DNA from: Algibacter mikhailovii
GTDB lineage: Bacteria; Bacteroidota; Bacteroidia; Flavobacteriales; Flavobacteriaceae
Assembly: GCF_014651495.1 (NCBI RefSeq)
Contig: NZ_BMWZ01000008.1
Location: 124,001 to 188,000 of the forward strand
Length of the DNA: 64,000 nt
Direction of reading: 5' to 3'
Of this stretch, positions 39,066 through 47,089 are shown piece by piece (position 1 is the first letter of the stretch; each line of letters starts with the position of its first letter). Both the position numbers and the translations under genes were made by a program. The notes below the pieces were generated by a model. It made no database searches. It was given only the letters and a program-made list of their open reading frames with translations, and was not told where the DNA came from.

Positions 39066-42000
39066 ATGCAAAAAAAACTAGCCAATATTTTCTTTTCTAC
39101 TAGACTTACTGCTGTATTATTTATTCTGTTTGCTGCTGCCATGGCTACAGGTACTTTTTTAGATGCAGGGCAAGAAACATCGCCAACGCCATATACTAGA
39201 AACTTAATTTATAATGCTTGGTGGTTTGAAGCCATTATGGTGTTTTTTATTATCAATTTTACGGGTAATATATTTAGGTTTAGGTTGTATACCAAAGAAA
39301 AGTGGGCCACATTTATTTTACATATTTCTTTTATTTTTATTCTATTGGGGGCTTTTATTACGCGCTATGCGAGTTTTGAAGGTATGATGGCTATTAGAGA
39401 AGGCGCAACTGAAAACACTTTCCTTTCTCAAAAAACGTATATCACAGCATATATTGATGGCGATTATGAAATAAATGGTGTACCGCAGCGATTACCGGTA
39501 GAAAGAGAAGTTGATTTTTCAGGTCGATTGGAGAATAGCTTTAGTATCAACACAAAATACAATCAGCAGCCTGTATCGATTGAATTGGAGAAATTCTTGG
39601 TTGGTGCAGAGGAGGATATTGTTCCAGATGAAAATGGTGAAGAATATTTAAAAGTCGTGGAGGCGGGAGCAAACGGACCGCATAATCACTTTTTGAAAAA
39701 TGGCCAAGTGCAGAGTATTCATAATATTCTATTTGCCTTAAATAAACCAACTGAAGGTGCTATAAATATTACCTATAAAAATGATGAGTTGACCATTAAT
39801 TCACCTTTTGAAGGGGAGTATATGACCATGGCAACACGCGCTCAGGGTAAATTAGTAAAAGATAGTTTACAGCCTTTGCATTTACGCTCAAGATATGTAA
39901 TTGGGAATATGCAAATGGTATTTCCAAAGCCGGTGGTAAAAGGTGTTTTTGATATTGTAAAACCTTCAGGGTTGCTTAAAAGTAGTAACGAGGATGGGGT
40001 TAAATTGAGAGTAACCACAAACGGAGAAACCAAAACCGTTGGTATTTTAGGCGGTAAAGGTAGTAATGGCAGGTTTAAGCAAATAAGTGTGGGCGGATTA
40101 GATTTTGCTTTTAAATATGGGTCTAAGGCTTTAGAATTGCCATTTTCAATTAAACTAAATGATTTTGAGGCCGAACGTTATCCTGGAACCGATCGTGGGT
40201 TTTCGGCATTTTCAAGTGAAGTCACAGTCATTGATGAACGAACCGAAGATTTTGATTATAAAATATTCATGAATAATATCTTAGATCATGATGGGTATCG
40301 GTTTTTTCAGTCTAGTTTTGATCCGGATGAAAAGGGTACTATACTTTCTGTAAACCATGATTATTGGGGTACTATGTTAACATATATTGGTTACTTTATG
40401 CTGTATTTTGGTTTAATGGCTATTATGTTTGTTAAAGGGTCGCGATTTGGCGATTTAAAACGGCATTTAGAGAAAGTGAAGTCTAAAAAATCGAAGCTTG
40501 CTGCCATGGTGGTTTTGGTATTTGGTTTGAGTGGTTTTGCACAGGACCATGACCATGGACCAAATGATGGTCATGATCATACAAAACCGACAAAAGCCCA
40601 GATTGATTCTATTTTAAAGGCTAATATTACGCCAAAGGATCACGCCGATAAATTTGGTCATCTGGTGATTCAGGATTTAAGTGGACGAATGATGCCTGTT
40701 AATACGTATGCTTCAGAAATGCTTCGTAAACTGAGTAAATCAGATACTTATGAAGATTTTGATGCGAATCAAGTTTTTCTTTCTATTCAGGAAAGTCCAA
40801 TGCTATGGTATAATGTACCCGTAATTTATCTTAAACCTAAAAAGGGGGATTCTATAAGACGGTTAATTGGAGTACCAAAGGAAAATAAATATGTTGCGCT
40901 AGCCGATTTTTTTACAGATAAGGGGCAGTATAAATTAGCGCCTTTCTTGGACGAAGCCTATAAGGCTCAAATTCCGTCTGGTTTTCAGAAAGAATTTAAA
41001 GAGACAGATCAACGTGTTAGTTTACTTTATAACTCTATTGAAGGAATGTCTTTAAAAGTATTTCCTATTCCTAATGATGATAATAATAAGTGGATTTCAA
41101 CATATGATTACAGGCAGGATATTTCAGTAATACAAGATTCGCTTTATGGAAATTTTGTAAAAAATGGGTTCAGAGCATATTTATTTACGTTAAATCAAGC
41201 CAAGCAATCAGGAGATTTTAAAGAAGCCGAAAAACTCTTAGCGGCATTTAGCAAAACACAGCACCGTTATGGCGGCGAGGTGATGTTAAGTGAGGATAAA
41301 GTTAAAACGGAGGTGTTATATAATAAATATGATATTTTTAAAAAGCTGTTTAGTTGGTATTTGTATGCAGGGACTTTCTTGTTTATTTTGTTAATAATTC
41401 AAATATTTAATGATAAACTTAAGGCTGTAAATGTTGGAGTAACCGTATTTAAATTTATCGTTTTAGGCTTGTTCTTGTTGCATACCGCTGGGCTTATTGT
41501 ACGATGGTACATCTCTGGGCATGCGCCATGGAGTGATGCCTATGAGTCGATGATTTATGTAGCATGGGCTACAATGTTTTTTGGACTTGCCTTTGGTAGA
41601 AAAAGTGATTTGACTATTGCTTCAACGGCTTTTGTTACCGCTATGATTTTAATGATAGCCCATTGGAACTGGATGGACCCCGCAATTGCAAATCTTCAAC
41701 CTGTTTTAAATAGCTACTGGCTTATGATTCATGTCGCGGTTATTGTGGCAAGTTATGGTCCGTTTACCTTGGGGATGATTTTAGGCGTTGTGTCTTTACT
41801 GCTAATGACTTTTACAACAAAGGCGAATAAAGTTAAAATGGATTTGAATATTAAGGAGCTTACTATCATTAATGAAATGTCATTGACAGTTGGCTTAGTT
41901 ATGCTAACCATTGGTAACTTTTTAGGAGGTATGTGGGCTAATGAAAGTTGGGGACGCTATTGGGGCTGGGACCCAAAAGAAACTTGGGCATTAATTAGTA

Positions 42001-42260
42001 TTATGATTTATGCCTTTGTCATTCATATGCGCTTGGTGCCAGGACTTCGTGGACGTTGGTTTTTTAACTTGATGACTATAGTGGCCTTTTCAAGTATATT
42101 AATGACTTATTTTGGTGTGAATTTTTATTTGGCAGGATTACATAGTTATGCTAGCGGCGATCAGATTGTGAGTGTTAAATTTATTGGTATTGCTTGTGCG
42201 ATTGTTGCTGTACTTGGGTTTTTTGCCTATCGAGGCTATGCTAAGTATTATAAAAAGTAA
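39066..42260 (+). CDS. Fused cytochrome c biogenesis protein CcsB-CcsA (ResB-CcsA)
   Basis: A 1064-residue fusion of the System II cytochrome c synthase. The N-terminal half (about residues 1-475) is ResB/CcsB-like: three early membrane helices, a large periplasmic segment (about 110-440) and a fourth helix (GTMLTYIGYFMLYFGLMAIM). After it is a signal-like helix, then a His/Asp-rich stretch (AQDHDHGPNDGHDHTK, about 495-510) and a soluble region. The C-terminal third (about 760-1064) is CcsA with the Trp-rich haem-binding motif WANESWGRYWGWDPKETWAL near residue 960. It transfers haem to apocytochrome c outside the membrane. I used the ATG at 39066, not the GTG at 39060. Confidence 0.93.
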   Translation: MQKKLANIFFSTRLTAVLFILFAAAMATGTFLDAGQETSPTPYTRNLIYNAWWFEAIMVFFIINFTGNIFRFRLYTKEKWATFILHISFIFILLGAFITRYASFEGMMAIREGATENTFLSQKTYITAYIDGDYEINGVPQRLPVEREVDFSGRLENSFSINTKYNQQPVSIELEKFLVGAEEDIVPDENGEEYLKVVEAGANGPHNHFLKNGQVQSIHNILFALNKPTEGAINITYKNDELTINSPFEGEYMTMATRAQGKLVKDSLQPLHLRSRYVIGNMQMVFPKPVVKGVFDIVKPSGLLKSSNEDGVKLRVTTNGETKTVGILGGKGSNGRFKQISVGGLDFAFKYGSKALELPFSIKLNDFEAERYPGTDRGFSAFSSEVTVIDERTEDFDYKIFMNNILDHDGYRFFQSSFDPDEKGTILSVNHDYWGTMLTYIGYFMLYFGLMAIMFVKGSRFGDLKRHLEKVKSKKSKLAAMVVLVFGLSGFAQDHDHGPNDGHDHTKPTKAQIDSILKANITPKDHADKFGHLVIQDLSGRMMPVNTYASEMLRKLSKSDTYEDFDANQVFLSIQESPMLWYNVPVIYLKPKKGDSIRRLIGVPKENKYVALADFFTDKGQYKLAPFLDEAYKAQIPSGFQKEFKETDQRVSLLYNSIEGMSLKVFPIPNDDNNKWISTYDYRQDISVIQDSLYGNFVKNGFRAYLFTLNQAKQSGDFKEAEKLLAAFSKTQHRYGGEVMLSEDKVKTEVLYNKYDIFKKLFSWYLYAGTFLFILLIIQIFNDKLKAVNVGVTVFKFIVLGLFLLHTAGLIVRWYISGHAPWSDAYESMIYVAWATMFFGLAFGRKSDLTIASTAFVTAMILMIAHWNWMDPAIANLQPVLNSYWLMIHVAVIVASYGPFTLGMILGVVSLLLMTFTTKANKVKMDLNIKELTIINEMSLTVGLVMLTIGNFLGGMWANESWGRYWGWDPKETWALISIMIYAFVIHMRLVPGLRGRWFFNLMTIVAFSSILMTYFGVNFYLAGLHSYASGDQIVSVKFIGIACAIVAVLGFFAYRGYAKYYKK

Positions 42261-42272
42261 AGTATTGTGGGG

Positions 42273-42716
42273 ATGACTGAAACTCAAAAGAGATTAGAGA
42301 AATTGGTCGATCATAGTTTTGAACGCATCGCAACATATCCAGAATAAGAAATGAGTTTTAAGCCTTCTTCTGATAAATGGTCTAAGAAAGAAATTCTTGG
42401 TCATTTAATAGATTCAGCAATAAATAATCTCCAGCGGTTCACAACAATTCAGTTTGTAACGAAGCCATTTAAAATTGATAGTTACGGACAGTATGATTTG
42501 GTAGTTTCAAATGATTATCAAAATTCTAATACTTCAGAATTATTGGAGTTTTGGAAAGCTATTAATGTCAGGATAATGCATGTGATTAGTCTTCAGAACG
42601 AAAACACGCTGAATTATAAAATTGTTTTGACTAACGGTGCATCGTCAGATTTAAAATTTTTGATGCTGGATTATGTAGATCATCTTGAGCATCATTTAAA
42701 TCAAATTTTAGCTTAG
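42273..42716 (+). pseudogene. DinB-like protein gene with in-frame stop
   Basis: An ATG at 42273 gives MTETQKRLEKLVDHSFERIATYPE, then an in-frame TAA at 42345-42347, then EMSFKPSSDKWSKKEILGHLIDSA and on to 42716, in the same frame. Together it is a full-length DinB-superfamily protein: an N-terminal helix, the KWSKKEILGHLIDSAINNLQRF metal-site helix with His, and VDHLEHHLNQIL with the terminal His pair. The piece from the ATG at 42351 (121 residues) would lack only the first helix and may still be made. DinB proteins are four-helix metalloproteins, several thiol-linked. It lies 12 bases after CcsBA. Confidence 0.75.
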
Positions 42717-42719
42717 ATT

Positions 42720-43442
42720 TTATTTTTCAATCAATCCAGAAACATATTCATAGCCCAAGCCAAAAGCAATTGCTAATCCAAAGCTAAGGAGGGTACCTAT
42801 TAATATATATTCGGTAAGTTTGCGATCTTTGGCTTTCGAAAGATCTCCAAATCTAAACACTGATTTTGCGGCAATTAAAAACCCAACACCTTCCCAGTGA
42901 TTGGTTATTATAAATGCAAATACAAATAAGCGTTCAAGCATCCCAATGTAGGCACCGGCATTTTCTAATGACGCTTCTTCATTATATTCCTTTAAATCCC
43001 ATTTAGAAATTAACGTTTTCATAATAATAGATGATACGCGTGTAATACAGAGTAGGGTAGTAATAAATAAAAGTGTTTTCGTGTTGAATAATACATTGAA
43101 GCTAAAGGTATATGGCTCATAAATCTGGATGACAAGGGCTATAACTACTAAATGAGCTATTTGATCTAATCCAAATAGAAGTCTGTTGTTGATACGTGAT
43201 TGCAGATTTAACTTGATAAGATCTATTACAAAATGCGATAAAGCAATAATGAGTATGCCGAGCCAATATTTAAAATTGAATTGTAATACTAAAAGTAATG
43301 CGCAGGCGTGCACTAATACATGCCAATACAAATATTTTGACTTATGTTTATTATTTTCTTTGTGCTGCACCCACAATTGAGGTTGCAAAATAAAGTCGCC
43401 TATTACATGGGCTAAAATTAATGAAATGGCTAGGTTTAGCAT
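42720..43442 (-). CDS. DUF3307 family membrane protein
   Basis: A 240-residue polytopic membrane protein of the DUF3307 family. Seen: an N-terminal LAISLILAHVIGDFILQPQLWVQHKENNKHKSKYLYWHVLVHACALLLVLQF (about residues 3-55) with the conserved HVIGDF and HVLVH histidines, then AHLVVIALVIQIY and a C-terminal VFAFIITNHWEGVGFLIAAKSVFRFGDLSKAKDRKLTEYILIGTLLSFG. The His/Asp residues in membrane helices suggest a metal or proton site. The start overlaps the SatD gene end by 7 bases. DUF3307 and SatD genes are found together in several phyla; the function is unknown. Confidence 0.87.
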   Translation of the reverse strand: MLNLAISLILAHVIGDFILQPQLWVQHKENNKHKSKYLYWHVLVHACALLLVLQFNFKYWLGILIIALSHFVIDLIKLNLQSRINNRLLFGLDQIAHLVVIALVIQIYEPYTFSFNVLFNTKTLLFITTLLCITRVSSIIMKTLISKWDLKEYNEEASLENAGAYIGMLERLFVFAFIITNHWEGVGFLIAAKSVFRFGDLSKAKDRKLTEYILIGTLLSFGLAIAFGLGYEYVSGLIEK

Positions 43443-44038
43443 AAGGCTTGGATTTCGTTTTTATAATAGTCTAGAAGTTTGGATAATTCATCATAACCGG
43501 CGCGTTTAAGACCTTGGCTAATATTTCCCTGAGTTTTGTTTAGTTTTTTAGCCAGTGCTTTTTGGTTTAATTGCGGATGTTCAAGGGCTGTTTTTACAAG
43601 GTTAGCCGAGGTGCTGGTCCAGTAATTTGTAGTGAGTTGTGCCAATTCAAGCATAATGTTTATTTGGTCATCAAAGGATTTATATGGCGATTTAATAGCT
43701 AAAGTTGTTTTTTTTAAAGTTTCAAAACATTCTCCAGAATTTACAAACGCACTACCATTAGATTCTGTGATTTTTGGAGTGCTAAAAGTTTTTTCACCTA
43801 TCCCAATGGCAAGTCTAACATCTAAATTTTTATGCTGTTTTATTGCTGCCTTGATGAGAAAAGCGGCCTTGAGAGCGTTCTGTATGGGTACTTCTAATTG
43901 AAAACTATCGCCGCGGTATATTTCCCATTGTTTAGGGTTGTTGCCAAAGTTGTTTAATGCTAATTTAAGCGTGGCTAACCATGCTTGTGGTAGGGTTTCT
44001 TTTGAGTTAATAATATCACCAGTAATGATGCTTGTCAT
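43436..44038 (-). CDS. SatD family protein with C-terminal helix-turn-helix
   Basis: A 200-residue protein of the SatD family. The N-terminal half (residues 1 to about 145) has motifs SIITGDIINSKE (Asp at residue 8), EIYRGDSFQLEVP (about 58-70) and VRLAIGIGEK, an arrangement like that of class III cyclase or GGDEF-type palms, with Asp8 and Asp62 as possible metal ligands. The C-terminal 45 residues (LNQKALAKKLNKTQGNISQGLKRAGYDELSKLLDYY) are a helix-turn-helix. I infer a signalling protein that both binds a nucleotide and DNA; neither has been shown for this protein. It precedes and overlaps DUF3307. Its upstream region has repeated AAAATATTA motifs. Confidence 0.82.
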   Translation of the reverse strand: MTSIITGDIINSKETLPQAWLATLKLALNNFGNNPKQWEIYRGDSFQLEVPIQNALKAAFLIKAAIKQHKNLDVRLAIGIGEKTFSTPKITESNGSAFVNSGECFETLKKTTLAIKSPYKSFDDQINIMLELAQLTTNYWTSTSANLVKTALEHPQLNQKALAKKLNKTQGNISQGLKRAGYDELSKLLDYYKNEIQALC

Positions 44039-44089
44039 TTTGTTGTGCTTAGAATATACTCAAATGTATCGTTTTTATTTTGAAAACAC

Positions 44090-44160
44090 AAAATATTAGC
44101 TTATTAACTAATAAATTAAAATATTAGCTTTTAAGATTATAAATATAAAATATTACGGTT
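44090..44160. repeat. Three regularly spaced AAAATATTA repeats between SatD and MscL genes
   Basis: Copies start at 44090 and 44118 (both AAAATATTAGCTT, 13 identical bases) and at 44147 (AAAATATTACGGTT); spacing 28 and 29 bases. A palindrome TTATTA-AC-TAATAA (44101-44114) lies between the first two. The repeats lie in the divergent gap, upstream of SatD and before the mscL promoter, as expected of an operator array. Confidence 0.55.
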
Positions 44161-44183
44161 TAAGACAATATTATAAATTCTAA

Positions 44184-44191
44184 TATCTTTG
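44184..44191 (+). promoter_or_regulatory. -7 box of mscL
   Basis: TATCTTTG, a full TAnnTTTG match, 20 bases before the ATG at 44212. There is no TTTG at the standard -33 spacing. Confidence 0.55.
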
Positions 44192-44211
44192 CTAAAAAAG
44201 ACAAATAAAAC

Positions 44212-44655
44212 ATGAAGCTATATAAAGAATTTAAAGAGTTTGCAGTAAAGGGGAATATGATGGATATGGCTATAGGTATTATCATAGGCGCTTCCTTCAA
44301 TAAAGTAATAGATGTATTGGTGAAAAAAATATTATTACCTCCGTTATCTTTATTGACTAATGGCGTGAATTTGCAAAGTAAACGCATTGTTTTAAGGGAT
44401 GCCGTTGTTGATGCCTCTGGAACAATATTAAAAGATGAAGTCGCTATAGGTTATGGCGCTTTTGGCGAAGCTTTTTTAGATTTTGTTATCATAGGATTTA
44501 CTGTTTTTATTGTGGTTAAGTTCATGAATAAATTAAGAAATAAAGCTCAAGATGTTAAAGATAAGACTGTTGTTACTCCAAAGGATATTGAGTTATTGTC
44601 TAAAATGACAAGCCTTATGGAAGAACAAAATAACCTACTTAAATCTAAAAAATAA
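44212..44655 (+). CDS. mscL: Large-conductance mechanosensitive channel MscL
   Basis: A 147-residue MscL, opening under strong membrane stretch to release solutes. Seen: N-terminal KLYKEFKEFAVKGNMMDMAIGIIIGASFNKVIDVLVKKILLPPLSLLTNGVN (about residues 2-54, first helix with the pore constriction), a periplasmic loop, then AFLDFVIIGFTVFIVVKFMNKL (second helix) and a C-terminal charged helix ending KKDIELLSKMTSLMEEQNNLLKSKK-like. Length and helices fit the family. A Lys-rich small gene follows 11 bases later. Confidence 0.96.
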   Translation: MKLYKEFKEFAVKGNMMDMAIGIIIGASFNKVIDVLVKKILLPPLSLLTNGVNLQSKRIVLRDAVVDASGTILKDEVAIGYGAFGEAFLDFVIIGFTVFIVVKFMNKLRNKAQDVKDKTVVTPKDIELLSKMTSLMEEQNNLLKSKK

Positions 44656-44666
44656 ATACTTGGGCT

Positions 44667-44819
44667 ATGGCAAAGAAAGGACAAGAAAAGAATACTAAAA
44701 ACAAAGCGAAGCACTCTAAGTTGATGGATCAGAAAAAGAATAAAAAAAAGGTAGCAGAGGCTTTACGTAAAGAAAAACTTAAAGCTATAGTGCAAAAAGC
44801 TAAAAATGCAAAGGATTAA
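44667..44819 (+). CDS. Lys-rich small protein (50 residues)
   Basis: The ATG at 44667 encodes MAKKGQEKNTKNKAKHSKLM, then DQKKNKKKVAEALRKEKLKA, then IVQKAKNAKD: 50 residues, about 40% Lys/Arg. It is predicted to be a charged helix with a disordered N-terminus, as in proteins that bind RNA or ribosomes. I do not recognise it. It begins 11 bases after mscL, so it is probably in the same transcript, and overlaps the end of the convergent HAD gene by 4 bases. It could also be a chance frame, but the coding-like composition argues against this. Confidence 0.62.
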   Translation: MAKKGQEKNTKNKAKHSKLMDQKKNKKKVAEALRKEKLKAIVQKAKNAKD

Positions 44820-45472
44820 ACCACACTGTTTATTTTACTAAAACTAATTTCTTTAAAATCAGAAACAACCATATCGGCTTTTGAATAATCTTGATTTTTA
44901 GAGTGAAAACTGTCATAACCCACGCAAAAAATGCCAGCACCTTTAGCGGCTTCAATGCCGTTAGTGGAATCTTCTATAACCATGCATTCTTCTCTTGAAA
45001 AGCCTGTTGCCTGGGCGGCTTTGATAAATATTTCAGGATGCGGTTTAGATTCTTTTAAGTCACCACCACTAAGTTTGGCTATAAAATATTGATCTAACTG
45101 GAATCTTTCAAAAATTTGATTTATACTAATCATTGCAGCCGAAGAACCCAATACTAAGGTTAGACCATTATTGTGATAATCCTTTATTAAATCTAAAACA
45201 CCATCAATAAGTCCGAGGTCTGAATTGCTATCAAAGAAATGTTTGTAATGTTTTCTTTTTAAGGAAACTAAGGTTTCTGGTGATTCATCGAGATTAAAAT
45301 GTACACAAAGACGTTTGCATATATTTATAGTTGATTGACCAGTAAAAGACTCATACAATTCAGTTGAAACGTCTATTCCAACTTCATCAAACATATCATG
45401 GTAGGCCTTATTATGCATAGGTTCGCTATCAATAATAACTCCGTCCATATCAAAAATGACCGCTTTTAACAT
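44816..45472 (-). CDS. HAD family (subfamily IA) phosphatase
   Basis: A 218-residue HAD-superfamily phosphatase or phosphomutase. Seen: the nucleophile motif AVIFDMDGVIIDSEPMHNKAYHDMF (residues 4-28), LVLGSSAAM (motif 2, Ser), KLSGGDLKESKPHPEIFIKAAQATGF (Lys, motif 3) and CMVIEDSTNGIEAAKGAGIFCVGYD (motif 4). A four-helix cap lies in about residues 18-85. It resembles beta-phosphoglucomutase-like and 2-deoxyglucose-6-phosphatase-like proteins. The substrate is not clear. Confidence 0.88.
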   Translation of the reverse strand: MLKAVIFDMDGVIIDSEPMHNKAYHDMFDEVGIDVSTELYESFTGQSTINICKRLCVHFNLDESPETLVSLKRKHYKHFFDSNSDLGLIDGVLDLIKDYHNNGLTLVLGSSAAMISINQIFERFQLDQYFIAKLSGGDLKESKPHPEIFIKAAQATGFSREECMVIEDSTNGIEAAKGAGIFCVGYDSFHSKNQDYSKADMVVSDFKEISFSKINSVV

Positions 45473-45622
45473 GCTAAATTTTTTGTGCGAAGATATAAGA
45501 AATCAAAGGAATGCCCTAGAAAACAATTTTGTTGTTTTTAAAAAACATATCATATTTGCTTTAAATGATTGTTTAATTTGACCTTCGTAAAGCATCGAAT
45601 TTCTTTCGAATACACCAAAAGT

Positions 45623-45642
45623 GCTAAAACTTAGGTTTTAGC
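45623..45642 (+). promoter_or_regulatory. Perfect hairpin 27 bases upstream of the MATE gene
   Basis: GCTAAAAC (45623-45630) and GTTTTAGC (45635-45642), four-base TTAG centre. It could be an operator for the pump or a leader hairpin. A second inverted repeat, AAAACAA-N5-TTGTTTT, lies at about 45520-45538. No standard -7 box was found between. Confidence 0.42.
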
Positions 45643-45669
45643 TATTCTTATACATCTAATACTTTTTAA

Positions 45670-47076
45670 ATGCAATCAGACTCATTATCCCTAAATAAAA
45701 TTGTTCATTATTTTAAAATAGCTGTAACGGGAAAGCAAAAGGAGTTTACTTCCGGGAGTATTAGACGTGCAATATTTATGCTAGCAGTTCCCATGATTTT
45801 GGAAATGCTTATGGAGTCCATTTTTGCACTTGTGGATATCATGTATGTGTCTCAAATAAGTGTTAATGCCGTTGCGACAATTGGATTGACCGAGTCCGTC
45901 ATCACTTTGATATACGCTGTGGCCATTGGTTTAAGTATAGCTGCAACTGCAATTGTTGCGAGACGCGTGGGGGCAAAGGATATTAAAGGGGCAACAGAAG
46001 CGGCAATACAGGTTATTTTTCTAGGGGTTTTTGTTGCTATAATTATTAGTGTCATAGGACTCTTATATCCACGAGAAATCTTAGAAATCATGGGAGGATC
46101 TCCAGACTTAATAGAGGAAGGTTTCGGTTACACTAAAGTGCTTCTAGGAGGGAATATGACAATTATGTTATTGTTTTTAATCAACGCCATTTTTAGAGGT
46201 ACTGGTGAAGCGTCAATATCCATGTGGACTTTAATACTGTCAAATGGCCTAAATATTATTTTAGATCCCATATTTATATTTGGATTAGGACCAATTCCAG
46301 CATTTGGTGTTGAAGGAGCCGCCATAGCCACAACCATTGGTCGGGGTACGGCTGTTTTGTTTCAACTAGGAGTATTCTTATTTGGGTTTAGTAAAATTAA
46401 AATTGGTTTAAGAGATATAGTCATTCGCGTTGGTGTTATGTTTCACTTAATAAAAGTTTCTCTGGGCGGTATTGGACAGTTTTTTATAGGCACTTCATCG
46501 TGGGTATTCTTAATGCGAATTATGAGTGAATTTGGAAGTGAAGTCTTGGCGGGCTATACCATTGCCATTCGTGTTATGTTATTTTCATTAATGCCAGCCT
46601 GGGGAATGAGCAGTGCTGCGGCAACTTTGGTTGGACAAAATTTAGGAGCTAATAAGTCAGATCGTGCTGAACAGTCTGTATGGAAAACATCAACCTACTG
46701 CGCCCTTTTTATGGGAATAGTTTCCATAATATATCTAGTTTTTGCACCACAGATCATCGAATGGTTTAATAAGACCGATACTGTTATATCCTCTGGTAGT
46801 TTGTGCTTGCGTATCATGACAGCACCTTTTGTTTTTTATGGTTTTGGTATGATTGTGTTAAATGCATTTAATGGGGCCGGTGATACAAAAACACCCACGT
46901 ACATAAATTTTGTTTGCTTTTGGTTAATACAATTACCTTTTGCATATCTTGCGGCTATAACCTTAAATTATGGTCCGGTGGGTGTTTTTTCGGCAATAGC
47001 AGTAGGCGAAGTTTTAATGACTATTATCGCTGTTATTTGGTTTAAAAAAGGCCTCTGGAAAAAAGTAGAAGTATAA
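45670..47076 (+). CDS. MATE family efflux transporter
   Basis: A 468-residue transporter with 12 predicted helices, of the multidrug and toxic compound extrusion family, exchanging drug for H+ or Na+. Seen: SIRRAIFMLAVPMILEMLMESIFALVDIMYVSQISVNAVATIGLTES (about residues 30-76), typical of helix 1-2, PAFGVEGAAIATTIGRGTAVLFQ (about 210-232) and a second half starting RVGVMFHLIKVSLGGIG. The two halves are related. The Asp of VDIMYVSQ and the Glu of EMLMES are in membrane helix 1. No regulator lies next to it, but a hairpin upstream might be an operator. Confidence 0.93.
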   Translation: MQSDSLSLNKIVHYFKIAVTGKQKEFTSGSIRRAIFMLAVPMILEMLMESIFALVDIMYVSQISVNAVATIGLTESVITLIYAVAIGLSIAATAIVARRVGAKDIKGATEAAIQVIFLGVFVAIIISVIGLLYPREILEIMGGSPDLIEEGFGYTKVLLGGNMTIMLLFLINAIFRGTGEASISMWTLILSNGLNIILDPIFIFGLGPIPAFGVEGAAIATTIGRGTAVLFQLGVFLFGFSKIKIGLRDIVIRVGVMFHLIKVSLGGIGQFFIGTSSWVFLMRIMSEFGSEVLAGYTIAIRVMLFSLMPAWGMSSAAATLVGQNLGANKSDRAEQSVWKTSTYCALFMGIVSIIYLVFAPQIIEWFNKTDTVISSGSLCLRIMTAPFVFYGFGMIVLNAFNGAGDTKTPTYINFVCFWLIQLPFAYLAAITLNYGPVGVFSAIAVGEVLMTIIAVIWFKKGLWKKVEV

Positions 47077-47089
47077 TATTAAAAGTGGA

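Noticed and set aside
42273-42716. Stop codon in DinB read as recoding (selenocysteine or pyrrolysine)
   Set aside because: The codon is TAA, not TGA or TAG; no special RNA structure was seen.
44160-44387. Minus-strand frame overlapping the mscL start
   Set aside because: Antisense to the conserved first helix of MscL; no support.
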